Source: Acanthaster planci
Lineage: Eukaryota; Echinodermata; Asteroidea; Valvatida; Acanthasteridae
Assembly (NCBI RefSeq): GCF_001949145.1
Contig: NW_019091369.1
Coordinates: 750,856-814,855 of the forward strand
DNA: 64,000 nucleotides
Direction of reading: 5' to 3'
Positions 23,701 through 38,700 of the stretch are shown in pieces. A model generated the notes under the pieces. It saw only the letters and a list, made by a program, of their open reading frames with translations, ran no database searches and was not told the origin of the DNA. The position numbers and the translations under genes were made by a program. Position 1 is the first letter of the stretch; the number at the start of each line of letters is the position of its first letter.

Positions 23701-26700
23701 ATATTCCTTTCTGCCTGGGTCTCCGTACTTTTGTGGGGCACTTGTTTTTATATTTGTCGTCATGTATAATCCAGAATGCACCGGAAAGTCTTAATCCATC
23801 ACATTTGTTAAAATTGTCTTGGGGCGAAATATTCCGAGATGCTGGAATACTGATTGCCGTGTCCCATGCCAAATATATTCAGTGCAAGAAAACGTGAACA
23901 ATATCTCTCAGTTCAGAAGAACGCATTGAAAGGGGCATCGCGATCACAGGCGCTGGAGCCGACAAAGGATGAAAGAAACCGCTAGTTAACTTTTCCCCCG
24001 GGAAGGCAAGAGACGAGGGGCTCCAAAAAAGATGAACTGCAATGAAAAGGGATTTAAGTATTTCGCCCTTATTTTTAGGACTGTTGAATTATTTACGAAT
24101 TCATTTTCTGCGCAGGATTCCCTCAAAAACACACCTGTGGAAAACAATTCCAAGATGACACTTAAATTTAGACAATGTTTAAGTGAAAATGGGCAGGAAA
24201 ATAAACTGTTGTCAGCTTTCTGATCAATTTTCGAGTGAGAAATATATTGGCTGGAAAGGTAAACGAAAACCATATTAAGTTTTGGGCCATCGTCACCCGG
24301 TCGTTGAAAATTACTGCAGGGAAGCGATTTCTCTTACCTATTTATTTAATTATTTATCTATTTATATTCATCCAGCAGCACATTTAGCGCCAATAACAGG
24401 ATGAGGTGATAATTTTAAGAAGACCATGAAGAAATGGTCCGTTTCAGAGGCAGGAGAAAATTTCAGAAAAATCCTGGACAAAGATTCCGGGGAAAATCAA
24501 CGCATTCAAGGACTGAAAACCCAATGACCTTCAACTTGTCTGGTCTTAAATCTCTCCGAGATATAACACGACTGGCCAGCCCCTTTCATTAGTTGCCCTT
24601 ATTTGAAATGGGCCATTCGCATCAAACTTTCCAGGAAAACATCAAGCCTAACCACTTTTACAGCCTTCCGCACGAAGAAGCCAAATGAAGTCAATAACAA
24701 ACCAAAATCTAATATTTCCATTGAAAGATGGGGTTCCAGTCAAAATAAACGACAACGGGAAGGCATTGAAATATGACCGCTTACGGTCACTTATAAGAAA
24801 TCACGTAAACAGTTTCATTATCACGGGTGTTGACCGATTCCCACGTAGCTTTTCTGACGCACATATAAAATCTGTGGACATTCAATATCTCACCTTACTT
24901 ACACACATAACAACCCGTGAGCTTTCTCGCTCAGAGTACCCTAAACTTCATGTTACGCACACAATGACTAGGACCTAGCCGAGCAGGCTCTGCAATTTCA
25001 AAAGGTGGCCAGATTTACCGAGGGGGCAAAAATAAGACGGGGCAAGCGGGTCATCGCTGTACCTTTCAATGTTGAAACCCATGAATGATTTGGCCCCTTC
25101 CGTCTGCCCCAATAAAGAACCGTTGTTCCCGCATCCTGTTTGCGTAGCTTTCAGCTTCAGCAGCGACTGCAGGCATAAATATAACCCCCCGTTCTTCATT
25201 GTCAAGAAGTAATTGCTCCTTATCTCTGATATTCCCAAGGGAAAGATGAAGGTTTACTTCATCAGTTAGAAGACCGTCTCCTGGCAGCATTTTAGACCTT
25301 AAAAAATCTTTCTGGGGCAAATTGTGCGTCGTGAGTTATTTTGTATTGCATAAACTCAGAATCTAACGGCTAACCCGTTAGATTTTGGTCTAGATTCAGC
25401 CATGCTGAAAATGAACTTGAAGTGAGCATTTGTCATCACAAACCGGCGCAAACCTTTCGATATTCAGGAAATAGGCTCCAACCGAGAACCACTTCTAAAA
25501 AATCTTTTTATTTTCATTTTTAATGAAAGTGTCTCGTTTTCTTGAAATGCTTAATGATGACTCTATATATCTTCAGTCTGAAAAATATACTAATTTTGTT
25601 TGCAGATAATTATGGATGATATTGCATTTCCAATTATTAGTGTTGTCCCGTTACAGAACGCGTATTCTGCGCCATCCAACGTCTTTCAAAAGGTTAATAA
25701 TTATGCCAACACAATAGGAAACTATAGACATGGCCGTCATAAGAGGAGGAAGAGGGCGTACCCCTCCCCCTGAAAAATTGGAAATAATACAAAGGAGGGA
25801 GAAAGAGCGACAAAAAAGGGGAAGAGCTAGGAACAAATATCACCATTTTGCTCGAAATATCTCTTCCACCTTCAATGGTCTGTCAGTTTGCTGGTCTTGT
25901 CCCCCTCCCCCGGGAAAATCCTCGCAACGCCCTAGGATGATCGTAGAGGTTGGCTACACGATTCTGTAATGTTAGATCAAATATTCGCTCAAGCAAGTTT
26001 CGCAGAGAACGTTTCCTGAAGTTAAGTTCGCTTAACTTTTCCATGTTCCTAAAGCACGAATCTGCCTCAAGCTGATATAAAAACTGGTAAATGCCTTACG
26101 ATAATATTGGGGACATTTTTATCTCGTAATACAACAGTACGTCCTAAGCCAGAATGTTACACTTCAGCAAAGAACGTTCCGAGTGATGAACTACATTTAC
26201 CTTATTCTTTATGTTCAGATATAATAATCATACCCCATGCGCTTATACAATGTAGGTACGTGGCCTCGGTCGACATGCATCAAGCTTAAAATAATATAAT
26301 ATCAATAATATCAATAAGTCACATAAAGAATGGCAATTTGTTTTTACTAAGGCTGGAATTCTGTGCTACTTAGAACATTAACATATGGCATGAAGTATGG
26401 AACGTGTGCAGATAAAATTGGAATACAAAACCTATTTTAATAAACCGGGCAAAGGCAGGTTAACCGGATTCAAAACTTTTTGTTTTGGAAGGTAAAAGAC
26501 ATACCAGCCAGAAAAAAGGCTCTCAGTGAGGAATGACGAACGCAAGTGTGGATGATTTCAATCGCAACATTTATTATGACAGATGAAATAGCCGGCATAC
26601 TATTCTAGCAATGCCAAGGATACACAAATATTACAGTCAGTGGCGTAGCCAGTTTTTCCAGGCAACTATTTCATGTCAATTAACTCTTTGCCTCAAGGAG

Positions 26701-29700
26701 GCATTTGTTTTTAGGAATTCACATGCAAGTATTCTCATGTTCAGAAGAGCTCAACTCCAAATTGATCGGTCTTCATTGTTTATTATGCCTTTTGCAAAGG
26801 CTCAAAGTGCTGCTTCTGAAAAAAAATCTACCAGGAAGTTCGAGATTGATGCGCACTGATAGACGCACTTGTCCTGGATTATTTGTTTTTTATCCCGAGT
26901 GGTTCGCTTCACGCCTGTGCGATAGGCAGGCAAAAGCAAACACGAAGCAACAATTATGTAAGAAATTGTCCTGCTCTTAAACAGATTGATAAAGGAATCG
27001 CAAGTTGGAAAATACGAAAGGGGGGGTGAACAAAGCATCGATAAATGCTCAAAAGGTAAATTTGAAGAAAACATCGGGACAGATCATTTTCATGCTTCGT
27101 GCCATGTGATAAAAGTACAAAGTAAGGATCATTTTAGAATCATAGACTATTTAGACGTGGAAGTCTCTGATATATATCGCAGCGTTTATTTATGTAGCGG
27201 GCTGTCTGCGTTATTGCACAGTTCACTCACACACGGCACCACCATTTTTCTTCCTGCGTGGGATGTCAACCGCCGACAAGTGCAACTCTTCATATCCTGT
27301 TTCTTCGTAACACCACAAAATAAGACGACGCGCAGAAAAAAAATCAACTGAAAGGACACCATGATCCCTTGGCCAGAAATGAGAATAAGTAATCACACTG
27401 TTCTATTCAGATAGTGTTTACAGATCCACGAAAAACCACAAGGTCAGAAAGCAACCGGGAAAACTCCTATGTTTAGTTCAGCTGTTTGGTTGGTTTATTT
27501 CCATACATAAGAATATAATGAAGCCCAGTTACTTACAGAATGAAGAGGAGGTGACAAACGGCTGATACCAGGCAAAAAGCAACGCTTGTTTGGCCTGGTT
27601 CCTTATTTGTCCCAGTACTAACTGAAGGTACAGCTGAACGTCAGAATTAAGTAAGGATCTTTAAACCCAGTGAATAATAACACCAAGAAATTTGAAGGAA
27701 ATCATTTGACTTATTTTTGAGTTATGAATCCATGCATTGATGTTACTATACCTATCGGTATTTGAGCACAGCATATAACAAGTCTTTCATTGATGGAAAG
27801 TCGATTACTTTGGAACCAGGAACATGTGACGTAATTCATTGTTTAAAATATCGACTACATCTTTTAAATTGTCATTGCTGAATAATACATTAGTATCATC
27901 TGCGAATAAAATAAATGAAAACAAACTTGAAGATTTACAAATATCGTTGATATAAATGAGAAAAAGAATGGGGTCTACGATTGATCCTTGTGGGACACCG
28001 CATCTGATAGGCTTGAGAGTTCACGAGCAATGTTTCCATTGGACAAACTGTTTTCGATCAGAAAGATTCTGAACCAATCCAAAGCCACTCCTCTAATGCT
28101 ATATATGTTCAGTTTTGAAAGCAGAATATTATGATCAATTGTATCGAATGCCTTTGAGAGAGAAGATTTATCTAAAGAAGAACTCATTTTATCAATAAGA
28201 TCAACCAGAGTCATATGGTTCGAGTAGTTCTCACAAAATCCATACTGTGACTTAGTTAAGATAAGTATACTTGGTTAAACGAATCCAGATGATTTGCTAC
28301 CAGTCGTTCTCGGACTTTGGAAAGACACGGTAGTATAAAAACGGGACGGTAATTGAATATAACCTGTGGACCATGAGTTTTGAACACAGGAATTACTTCA
28401 GCAATGTCGAAGTCATTTGGTAGGGGCCTATATAGTTCCAGATAAAAACGGTAGATGGGGTTAAACATTTTAACAGGGGAGCAACAGCATGCAGGATCAA
28501 CCGGCGATGACTGAACAGGACACGACTAAATGCTGCCATAATGATTCCGAAATTGTGAATACTTTTAAAGTTACGTTAATGTCAAACATTGATTAATCAT
28601 GCGTTGTGAGTGCAATGACCAAGTGAAACAGCCATCAGCTCGATAAACAATAATCGCTGGGTTAGTCGACAGCTGTTGGCGTTTCACTCTCTTAAACTTC
28701 AGAGCTCTCTAGAATGAAATCTACGGTTGGATTTGAACTCACAATGTCTTGTTTGTATCTTTGGCGAGTAGGTTCTGAATTTTGTTTGATACATGCATGG
28801 AATCCACTTCAGATAACTTTATTTTTAAAACAACTCAACTGATCTTCCTGCAGAAGAAATATCTAATGAAATAAAAATTTGCATTGAAAAATTTGAGTTT
28901 CTTTTTGGGCAAACTTTGAAAAGCATCAAAAGTAGGATCCGCTATTTCCAGCTAAGTAGGTTTTTAAGTGTATAATCTTAAGCTGACCTGCTGTGAAGTG
29001 GTGGAAATCCAAATGGATATGGGGATAATTAAATTCTTAGTACTGTCCTGCTGATTAAAGTTAACTCAAAAAGGCGGGGCTCTTGGAGGCTAGACACCGC
29101 CACTGGGGGGCGCCCATCACGATAATGTTCATTTTATGTGATGCTTTTTGCGAGGTTACGTGCCCGTTAGCTTACATCAAAATGATACATATAATGCATA
29201 TTGTGCATAATTATAATCTATACATTTGTTTTTTGTTTCTCGCTCCAGAAAGGGGAGGGTAGAACGGGGAATGAACGCAACCTAACCCCACCATCAAAAG
29301 GTGGGGGTAGGTACCCCATCCCTGGGGATTTACACCCATGCTGTTTGGATCCACTGACTGATCCGCTCGCAAAACCTTTGCCCCGCTTTTCTTCTGTCCA
29401 AAAGGACAGGAAATCGTCACACTGGCCATTTATTGAAGTTAAGTCCTTTGCAAAGTCACGTCGGATCTCGACACAGCAAAACAAATTGAGCTTAATTGGA
29501 AAAGACATGCCAACGTCGCTGCAATTAAATTGTGCACTTCCAAAAACACTTCAACATCGGGCACACGGTTTAATCTATACACCCACGAAAGGGTTGGTGC
29601 TTAAACAAATATGAAAAATACCCGCTTTCAGAACATCCTCGGAGTGGTTGACGAAAACAGGACAATATTTCACTTTCACGGACTTCAGAAGGTACCTCTG

Positions 29701-32700
29701 CAGGCCTTTCAAAGCGGAATCCTGTGATGGTAATTGGAGGCGTGACAGCCGAATGTTTCAAAGGGCAATATCGAAGACGGAATGAGTCGTCACAGGTGCG
29801 CTGTTTAAATGGCCAGTGCAATGTGATTCTAATGCAGTTCTTGTAAAAGCTCTTTTTGTCCTACTTAAACTGGTTTCATTTTTTGTTTTACCGCTTTGAG
29901 GGCATTTTGGTGTCTTGCTAATACAACTCCGCATTGTCGTAATCAACAATTATGTTGTCATCCAGAGGTTGGACTATTTTTGTCGCTAACTCTGTTTGTT
30001 TTACGAATGGTACACTATCGCATGAGTTCATTACGAAATTGGCCAGTTAGCTAATAAAAGGTATTCCTGTGTCGGGGACCTTGAATTGAAACTAAGGTAA
30101 AACGTTTCATTTGAGGAACCTAAGATTAAAAGTAACAGAAACGAAATTAAAGTTCATACAAATTCCCGCTAGTTTCTGATTAGAATGATTTAAAACTTGA
30201 GATAACTTAGATCTAGATGTTTTAAGCCCCATTAAAAAACTGAAAGTGAGGTTTAGAACCCAAAGAGTCTAGGACCACCCCTTTCATAGATTACATTGAT
30301 ATGACAGATTCAAGGAACAAGACCTAATCCAGTCTGTTGCTGTCATAGATATTTTTCATTTAGCAATTTTAGGGGGTACGATTTGAACAGATTACCCCCA
30401 AAATGACGGGCAATGTCTATCACTCTAACAGCGCCTTCATTTTGTCAGGAAAAACGTGGATAACGTTAAACTTGTTTTTAAAAATGCACTTTTCAATGAA
30501 AGCATAACCAAAGGCATACCAGGAGTGTTTTTCAAGAGGAGCAGAAAGTTGAATAACATGTTACAACACCCAAAATAATCGAATTGAATAAGGACTATAT
30601 ACATGTAAGTTCAAAAAATATACGCATTTAACAATGCCTCTACGAAGCAACACGTTCAAGTCAGTGCTGTCGATTTTTTAGGTCAATCATGACATTCAAC
30701 ACAGTGTTGACTTTCATCTTTTCTTAGCCCACCCACAACAGCTCATTCGAGCGAACTGAAGAGACAGTGTGTGCCTAGCTGTTTAAAAACGTGTCCCAAA
30801 ACAGTCATTCAAAAAGTGCCCAAAACCTTAAGCAGGGAAATTCTGAACGCCGGAAGAATGAGTCATTGCATCTAGACTGATTATAATAATGCGGTATATC
30901 AATCCTAAATATTTTGTTTCGATCTTTATCTCTTGTTGAACTACCTCTGTTTCCAACGCCCCATTGCGGGACTTTAAAGCCTTTTGTCAGCTAAACTGTG
31001 CGCCTAGGGGTCCAGTCCACTAATTCAAGCCCCATTGAAAACAGTGTAAAATCAGCACTGTTCAGGGCCCAGTAGCATGCATGCCAACATCGCTGAGATT
31101 TCTGAAACACAAATGAAATTCTTGTCTGGTCGCTTATCTTTTAATTTCTTTTCAATTTTTTGTAGGTTAACCAATTATATTTTTAATTATTCCCACAAAA
31201 CAAAATCACCCCTCAAAAACTGATTTTTCCGAAGTCTGATTGCAGCCANGTTTTTAGCCATTCTGCTCTCATGTGAAAGCTCAAAGACCCAGGGAGTTGA
31301 TCCCGGCAACAATTTACACAATCTCATCATTTTGGGGGCCAAACAATCTCCTTTTTCAAAAGATACTGTGGGGGCACATTATTAATTAATTAATGCTAAT
31401 GAGCTGGCCATAAATTCTCACTTGAATTAGTGGTCTGCACCTCTAGTATAAGCACCTTGGGCATGACACATGACACACAACGAAAACGATATGCTTACAT
31501 GCTTACGGGGCGCAATTTCCTAGTACAGCGGGCGTCGCGCATTCGTGCGTGATATTCACCTGTTGCGACTGTCGCTCGCTTTGCTTAATGGTTCTCATCA
31601 GTGTGGGCCAAACCTGTCACCGATTCACATGGTAAATCATCCATATTGTTACTGATATGGCGTGTGGCAGTGCCAGGCGCAAGAGTGTACAAAGTGGACA
31701 AGTTTTCAATTTATTCGGTATAGGATTCAGAGATAACTAGGCCAAGATTGGAAGTTACATATAAATCATATTCATTAAGTCATTCAAATGAAAATGTTAG
31801 GCTTAAGTTCACGCCGATATTATAGCTATGTACCTATGCTTTTATTTCTTCATAAAACATTCTGACCTTTGCAGTTAGATCTAAATGACGCAAACGATAG
31901 ATTAATGCCCTGCCTCGATTATGCCCAGATGCCGTTCCGTCAGGCGTACTTCACGTCTATTCATTGTCAGCACCGGTACACTTGTAGTAATGTAGCCATA
32001 ATCCAATCTGCAATTTAGTGGATGTCATTGTAATTATAATACAATACACTCTCACTGTTTTCTTCTCCTGACCAATACGGCACATTCAGATCTACACTTC
32101 CTATGGAAAGCCACTGGCAATATCCGGATTGCCACTGAGCCCTAACCCATCTTTCCTCAACCAATCTGGGTCTTATAACCTCAAGGAAAACAATCTTTGT
32201 CATCTGATAAAGTCCAACTCAACTTCTGCGTCTTCATTCGCATCGAATTGGCTCCCCTTTTTCCCTCCTCCCCCCCTCTCTCTCTTTCTCTCATTCTCTC
32301 TATTTCGGTGTAATGGAGACACGTTCTTTCATCAAATCCCCTCGTGTGATTTTGAGACTACAGACTCCCCTCCTTGCATCCCGTCTACTTGCAGCGATAC
32401 GCATCCAGGTCTTGTGACTTTCAACCGCCATAATCCGTCAACGACGCTAAGAGCGTCGAAGTGGCATTTTGGGGGGGTAAAAAGCCATTCGCAAATGACC
32501 ATCCCGGTAAGGGAAGTGCTGTCGCGCGAGGAAAGAAAAGATCGGTTTCATAATGGGAACAGACAGGTTAAAAGAGGCAGGCCGCGCCTAACACACTGGA
32601 CTTAGGATTCTGTGCGTTAAAGTGTGCACTGTGTGGCGTAAGTTATAAAATGCACGTAGGATATAGATTCTGTTTCCCAACGATGAGAGAGAAGTTGGCG

Positions 32701-35700
32701 AACGGACTACCAAATTAACGTAATGGGTTTCCCTCAATTTACGAGAGGCTAATTTCATTTAGCAATGTTGCTATAACAACGTCGAATCTTGTCCGAGGAT
32801 CGGGAATCTCTTTCCCCTAGCCTCCTAGTGCGCACCTATATACATACGTACGTCACACTCACACCCTCTAGACTGGTATACTTCAATAACATAATGAATT
32901 GTTTATCTTGCAACTTACCATTACCGAAGCGTGAAGTGTAATTATCCATAATGCCTGCGTCTACGGATCACAGTATGATGGGGAAATTACAATATGTCCT
33001 TCTGATATCCAAATCATAAAACCCCTTTTCCTGGTATTACAAGTCCCCTTTTTTAAAGGTTAAATAATATTTGAAAGGTATCGCATCGAGATCATCTCAC
33101 TGTGTCTGGTTTCTAAGACGAATTGCCGTTTAATAGCGATATGATTTTGTAGGACTAACATGGGTGGAATTAATTTCCTCAACTGAAAGCCGGGGGAAAG
33201 ACACCTGTTTGTAAGCCTACAGGGGAGGGGATTCTCATCGGGCCACGCTAGCATCCTAAGGAGTCCGCTCCGAAGACAGTATAAATGTAGAAGGCTCGAC
33301 TTCACGGTCTTCGCAGCTTACATCTCTAGTTAAGTGTTACATGAGATCAACCATTTGAGTATTTTCGCCATGAACTGGACGAACCACGTGAGCCTTGTTC
33401 TGAAACAAAATATACTTAAGACTTAAAACATAATTAATGGAGTCGTTTATTATAAACTGCTGGTGGCAGCAGACATGCCAGTCCTTTTTCACGGTGTTGC
33501 GCACGCTCAGAATAATGTGTGGGTGTTCAGAACAACGGCGCGAGTGCCAAGAATTGGTAAAAGGGACCTGTATGTTTACCGCCATCAAGCGTCCTAAAGT
33601 CTTCCATTCTACTGTTTATCAGGAACACAGTTCCACACCTTACCATGATTTATTCACAAATATAGAGTAAACGCAGAAAATTTGGCTGGTCCCTTTAAAT
33701 TTTCATTCATCTGAAAGCTATAAGGCAGTACTTTTTCAAATTGGTGGTGTGCTTTCCATCAAGATCACGCCAAATTTTGAGGAAGAAAGTACAGTTTTGT
33801 GCCTACAACTGGCTCTTGGGCAGCTGCATTACCTGACAATACAATTCAAAAAGGTAATATCTCTGGAACACTCGGCGACCCTTTAGTGAGTGGACAGTAA
33901 ACAAGGATCGGCCGACGGCCGGGAAGTCTAATGAATTCGGCGGGCAAACCTGGCGTCGGTATAAATCGACGACAGACTTGACCTCCCGATGTGTCGCCCG
34001 TGCAATATGCAATCAATGGGAATCCATCTTAATAATCCCCGAACATGGAGTGCATTTTCGAAAGATTCATTTGATCTATTAGTGGCCTTTTCAACACTTT
34101 GAAATGATTACTCAGCTGTTGCACTCTCATGCAAAAAGACAAGATAAAAACAATATAGGGACGCTGCAAGAAACATGATAAGTAACCTCTTCTTAGCCAA
34201 CTGAAAATTAGATTTGATGGTTTGGTGTACAAACATAATTTCATGAGCAGTGACAAGGGTCCATTGAAATAATTCATGTAATGATTGATGATAAGACTAT
34301 ACAAGCCACACAACTCTAGGGGCCTGGTTTGTGCTGCGGCCACTTCTCTGTTGAGTCCATTTATTCAAAGGTGATTGAGTATTCCTCCAAAAAATGCGCC
34401 AAGTTGACAAGCAGTTTGGCAAGGCTCGCATTACTGTCCTGATATTCAAAACCATTGTGTGAAATTACTCATTATAGCAATAATTCTATATGCTCTGTAT
34501 TTATACTGTAAAGGTTATCATGCATCTGTTTCAATTATATAGAATGCTTGTACTGACTGCCTCCGAATTTCGCATCTTTTGTGAATAAAACCCATCAGCT
34601 TAGGTAGATTTTGCCTACCCCAGGAGATAATATGCGTTCACCTTGAGCGGTAATGTGACTGAAGCTTGTCAACTCCGATACAAAACCTAGGAAATAATTC
34701 ATAATTTCCAGGTAAGCTTACAACTACCAGAAATAGGCATTATAAAGGCAACCAATGAAGTCAATTCAAACTGCTAATTCAAACTGTTAATATTGATAAA
34801 TTAAATGTAAATAAATAATGCTGGACTATTACATTATGACGACGTGAATAAATACTCGCGTGACTGGTAGACTCATCACTTAAACCTGCAAGCAAATTGC
34901 ACTAATCCTCATATAAACTCAAAGACTCGGAAAAAATTCTTCTGTTAGCTTTCCTCGAACAATTATATATACACTGTATGTGATTACAAGCTTGGTGTTG
35001 AGTGGCTCTTACGATGTTCAATCAACACAGTAAGTCAGAAGAATGAGGAAAACCCATCCACTGAGATCATTCTGCACGAAATTTTGTTCAAGTGGTCAAT
35101 TTTATAGTCCTCGCTGAAAAGCAGTTTTCAAGCTACCCGAAGAATGCGTCACTGCAGTTTCCCCCATCAAAGCCAAGTGCACGATCTACATTACATGACC
35201 GCTTCTAGACCCAGGTCGACTTGTCAAGCACAGTGCACGCGGGTCTCAAAATGACCAAACTAAACAGACCGACTGAACGCATTGTCCCCACCATGGCAAA
35301 TAGCACCGGTCCCCATTTCAGCAATTCGCAGATTGATTTCGAGGACAAAACGGTAAGCACACAGACATCAGGAGAAAATTACACCAGCTCTAAAGGTGTC
35401 ACTCGTCAGTGAAGTGACTTGTCGCCTACACAGCGGAAATTAATGTTATCTGAGATGCCCAAGAGCTTGTGAGAGTGTCCACTATTATTGAACTGTTAAA
35501 GACGTGCTGCGGAGATGGCATTGACACAACCAATACCTGGTATCATCTAGCCTCTGTTTGAGGTGAAATGGAATTCTAGTATGCTATGACTCCCACGAGT
35601 GCGGGTCAAGATCCACGAACACTCCGGACGCGTCCCGTGACACAAATAAACAGCAGTAACAGCATGTACCCAAAACATAAAGACTAACCACTTGAATCAG

Positions 35701-38700
35701 GCACATAATATTATGTCAAACTTGCCAAGATCTAGTTTGGACAGTGGTACACGAAAGATTTCTAGGTACATTCAAGACCTAGGGCCTATACAAATTTAAA
35801 ATGGTGAGCCTTCTTGAACTTTCAAGTAAATAACGCACTTACATGTCGTACTTGAACAGGTTCATTAAATGAATACTGTTCTAACTGAACGATATGTATT
35901 TACTTGAATACACTATTGTTTATGCTAATTTTATTGCCAGATTGAAACCTCCTTGTTCATCGACAGACCTAAACGATCATTACGACTCCGTATCAAAACT
36001 GATTCACGATTTTGCCGGACGTTAACACCGGTAACAGCCAAACAGCTCGTCAAGAACGTAGAGTTGAAACGACAACCGCTCTCATTTTTATTTGGTTGAG
36101 AAAAACAAAGCATGGTTAAGAAGATCACATTACAAGAGACGAATCGAGGGGAGTGATACCCACTGTGGCGTAATGGGAAGTACTATTAATGCTAAAGGGA
36201 TCCACTGTGGCGTTTTCCAGAATTCTAGAGTTCACAGAGATTTATCCAGGACTTTTAACTCTGGGCAAATTTAGTCAAGGCCAAAGGTTCCAAGAATCTA
36301 CCATCCGTCGGTAACATCAATTAACTTCTAGTATGCATGCAGCGAGTGCAAGAAAGACAAGACACGGAAAAAGGAGTAGATTCCAGTGATTTTGAGCAAC
36401 CATTTCTCCTGTTGCCATTCGAATACAGGGATGCCACACTGCAAAAACAAGTGTTCTTTTAACGCCTTTTAAAGCCTTCCTGGTAACACTTTATGAACGT
36501 GTTGTGCTGTTAATAACCCAAAGCTGAACACGTTGTGGTGTTTATTATTTTAACAAATAATGTTGACATGTTAACGAATTCGACTCAATGACACATTTTG
36601 TTGTTAATGATAAAACACCAAAAAACAAAAAAAAAGTTTCACCGGTGGTAACAGTTTCTGTACACCGAAACACGTTTATTGCCAAGAAGGTATTACCTGA
36701 CTCTATAGCCAATTAGTCGGGCTACAGGCAAATAAAGTTGTGTCTTGATATGACTTTGATGTCGCAAGTGTGGTATGAAGTGCACACAGAGCGTAGAATA
36801 GACATGCCATCATTTTATTTCAAAAAGAAAACAGCATCGCGCTGTTGGATATCTGATGGAGGAATACCCGGGGCAAGTCGACGCTAATGTGAGATTGCCA
36901 TCCGGCCTCTGGAGATGAAGGTAGAGTGGGAGATTAGGGGCATTATCTGTGCACCTAGATTTGTTCCCAAGGGACATAATGGGAATTGTAGTGATCAGCA
37001 TAATGGTACAGTAATAAGGCAAACCCCAGTAGTCTGTTATCAACCAGACATCTTTCATGTTTGCCTCTAGTAATGCGAATACGCATCACCGAAGTGCCTG
37101 AAGTATTCGCCAGTGCCTGGGAAAACATCCCTCAGGAACTCGTAGACGGTCGGTGATGATTATGGTAATCGAGCATTATATAAATCTATTCTATATTAAA
37201 AGGAACGACCGGTATCAACAGATCGTACATAATTATGCTGATGCGTTCTTACTGGAGTCCGTGGTTGATTGGTTTGTCCCCGTTGCAGCCTATGCATACC
37301 CCGGCGCATGGCTTGGTTGACCGGACAACGGAAGAAATCTCTAGTGCACTCTATCAAAACAGTGCTGTGTTGGCGGCAAGGGCTGTGGGGGGGGTATGGT
37401 TGTTCGGCCTGGGCTGCAGTCCGCCCCTTGAAACTGGTCACAACAAAAATCTCCCCTGAGGTACGCTGCAATTTATTTTTTTTTTCACTAGGACAGACGC
37501 TTGGGTAATACCAAGATTTACACCTTGACACATGACTCAACAAAATATAGTTTTATAAATGTTTCTACATTTTAGCTTAATTTCCATTTTTCTTCATTTG
37601 CCGCTGTTAATGTGAGAACCGCTCATAGTTTTGTGGGAGTCACAAGTCCAACGATCCACAATTGTTAACTCTAACTGCCCAGCGAAAACAATAAAATCGT
37701 AGGATTGCGGACTGTACGGTTAACAAAGATCTACAGTTAGGATTTGGGGTCAGCTCGTACCTGAGTTAACTCGTGCCCTGGTCAACTCGTACCCTCGACG
37801 AAAACATACGTGAATTTTGACCCGAACGGATTACGATTGTTTTCTTCCTATTTTACCCCAAACGGATTACGATAATTTGTCTCCCTTTGCATACCCCGAA
37901 TGAATTACGATAACTGCTCTTCCCCTTTTCCTGTTTTTCTCACTTTTAAGACGATGTTAGATGCTAGGGGTGTTTATTCATCTTATATCATTAAAATGGT
38001 AAAACTTGCAAGTGTGGTCCCACAAACGAAATCTGGACGATTAATTTTATTTTGTTGATGACTTTATTAATATGACTGGGCCTGAGTAGTACGAGTTGAC
38101 TCGTATACGAGCCAACCTGGGTGCGAGTCAGCTCAGGTGCGAGTTGACCTGGGTACGAGTTAACTTGGGTGCATATTTTAGGGTACGACTTGACCGGGGT
38201 ACGGGTTAACCAAGGTACGAGTTGACCCATTTCGACACATGCATGCATAAACATCAACGTTGATGCAAGTGGTAGACTTGCACGGATAACACGCAGTGTA
38301 GCGACACAAAAAGGAATTGCCTACTATTATATAAAAATTGACGAGTTTAGACAAATTTAAAAAAAAACTTTTAGTCCAGTTGCTAAAAGTAAGGATATTT
38401 TGTTATAAATAACATCGATCCCTCATATTACAAAATCGAGGCCGAGCCGAGATTCAAAATGAACAAAGTAAAGTATTTCCATCCAAGTGCATGGTTTTAA
38501 AATGGGGTGTTCTCTAGGAGGCTTGTGATAAGTAAGTTTATACTAGTTAACGTGTTTCAAAATGCCTTTACAAAATTTACAAAATTGAAATGTACAGATG
38601 TGTCTGGTAAGTTGTTAAGCAGGCAAATGACCTTTTGTTGTCAAACGGAACTATTTCTCTCACGGTGCTAACCCTTTGTAACCTAATAGTACAGAAGATT

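Noticed and set aside
24685-24978. 97-codon open frame
   Set aside because: No recognisable domain, no splice or codon-use support; it lies in the GPCR intron.
28690-28760. B-box-like gttcaaatcc on the minus strand near 28735
   Set aside because: No convincing A box and no cloverleaf; too weak to call a tRNA or SINE.
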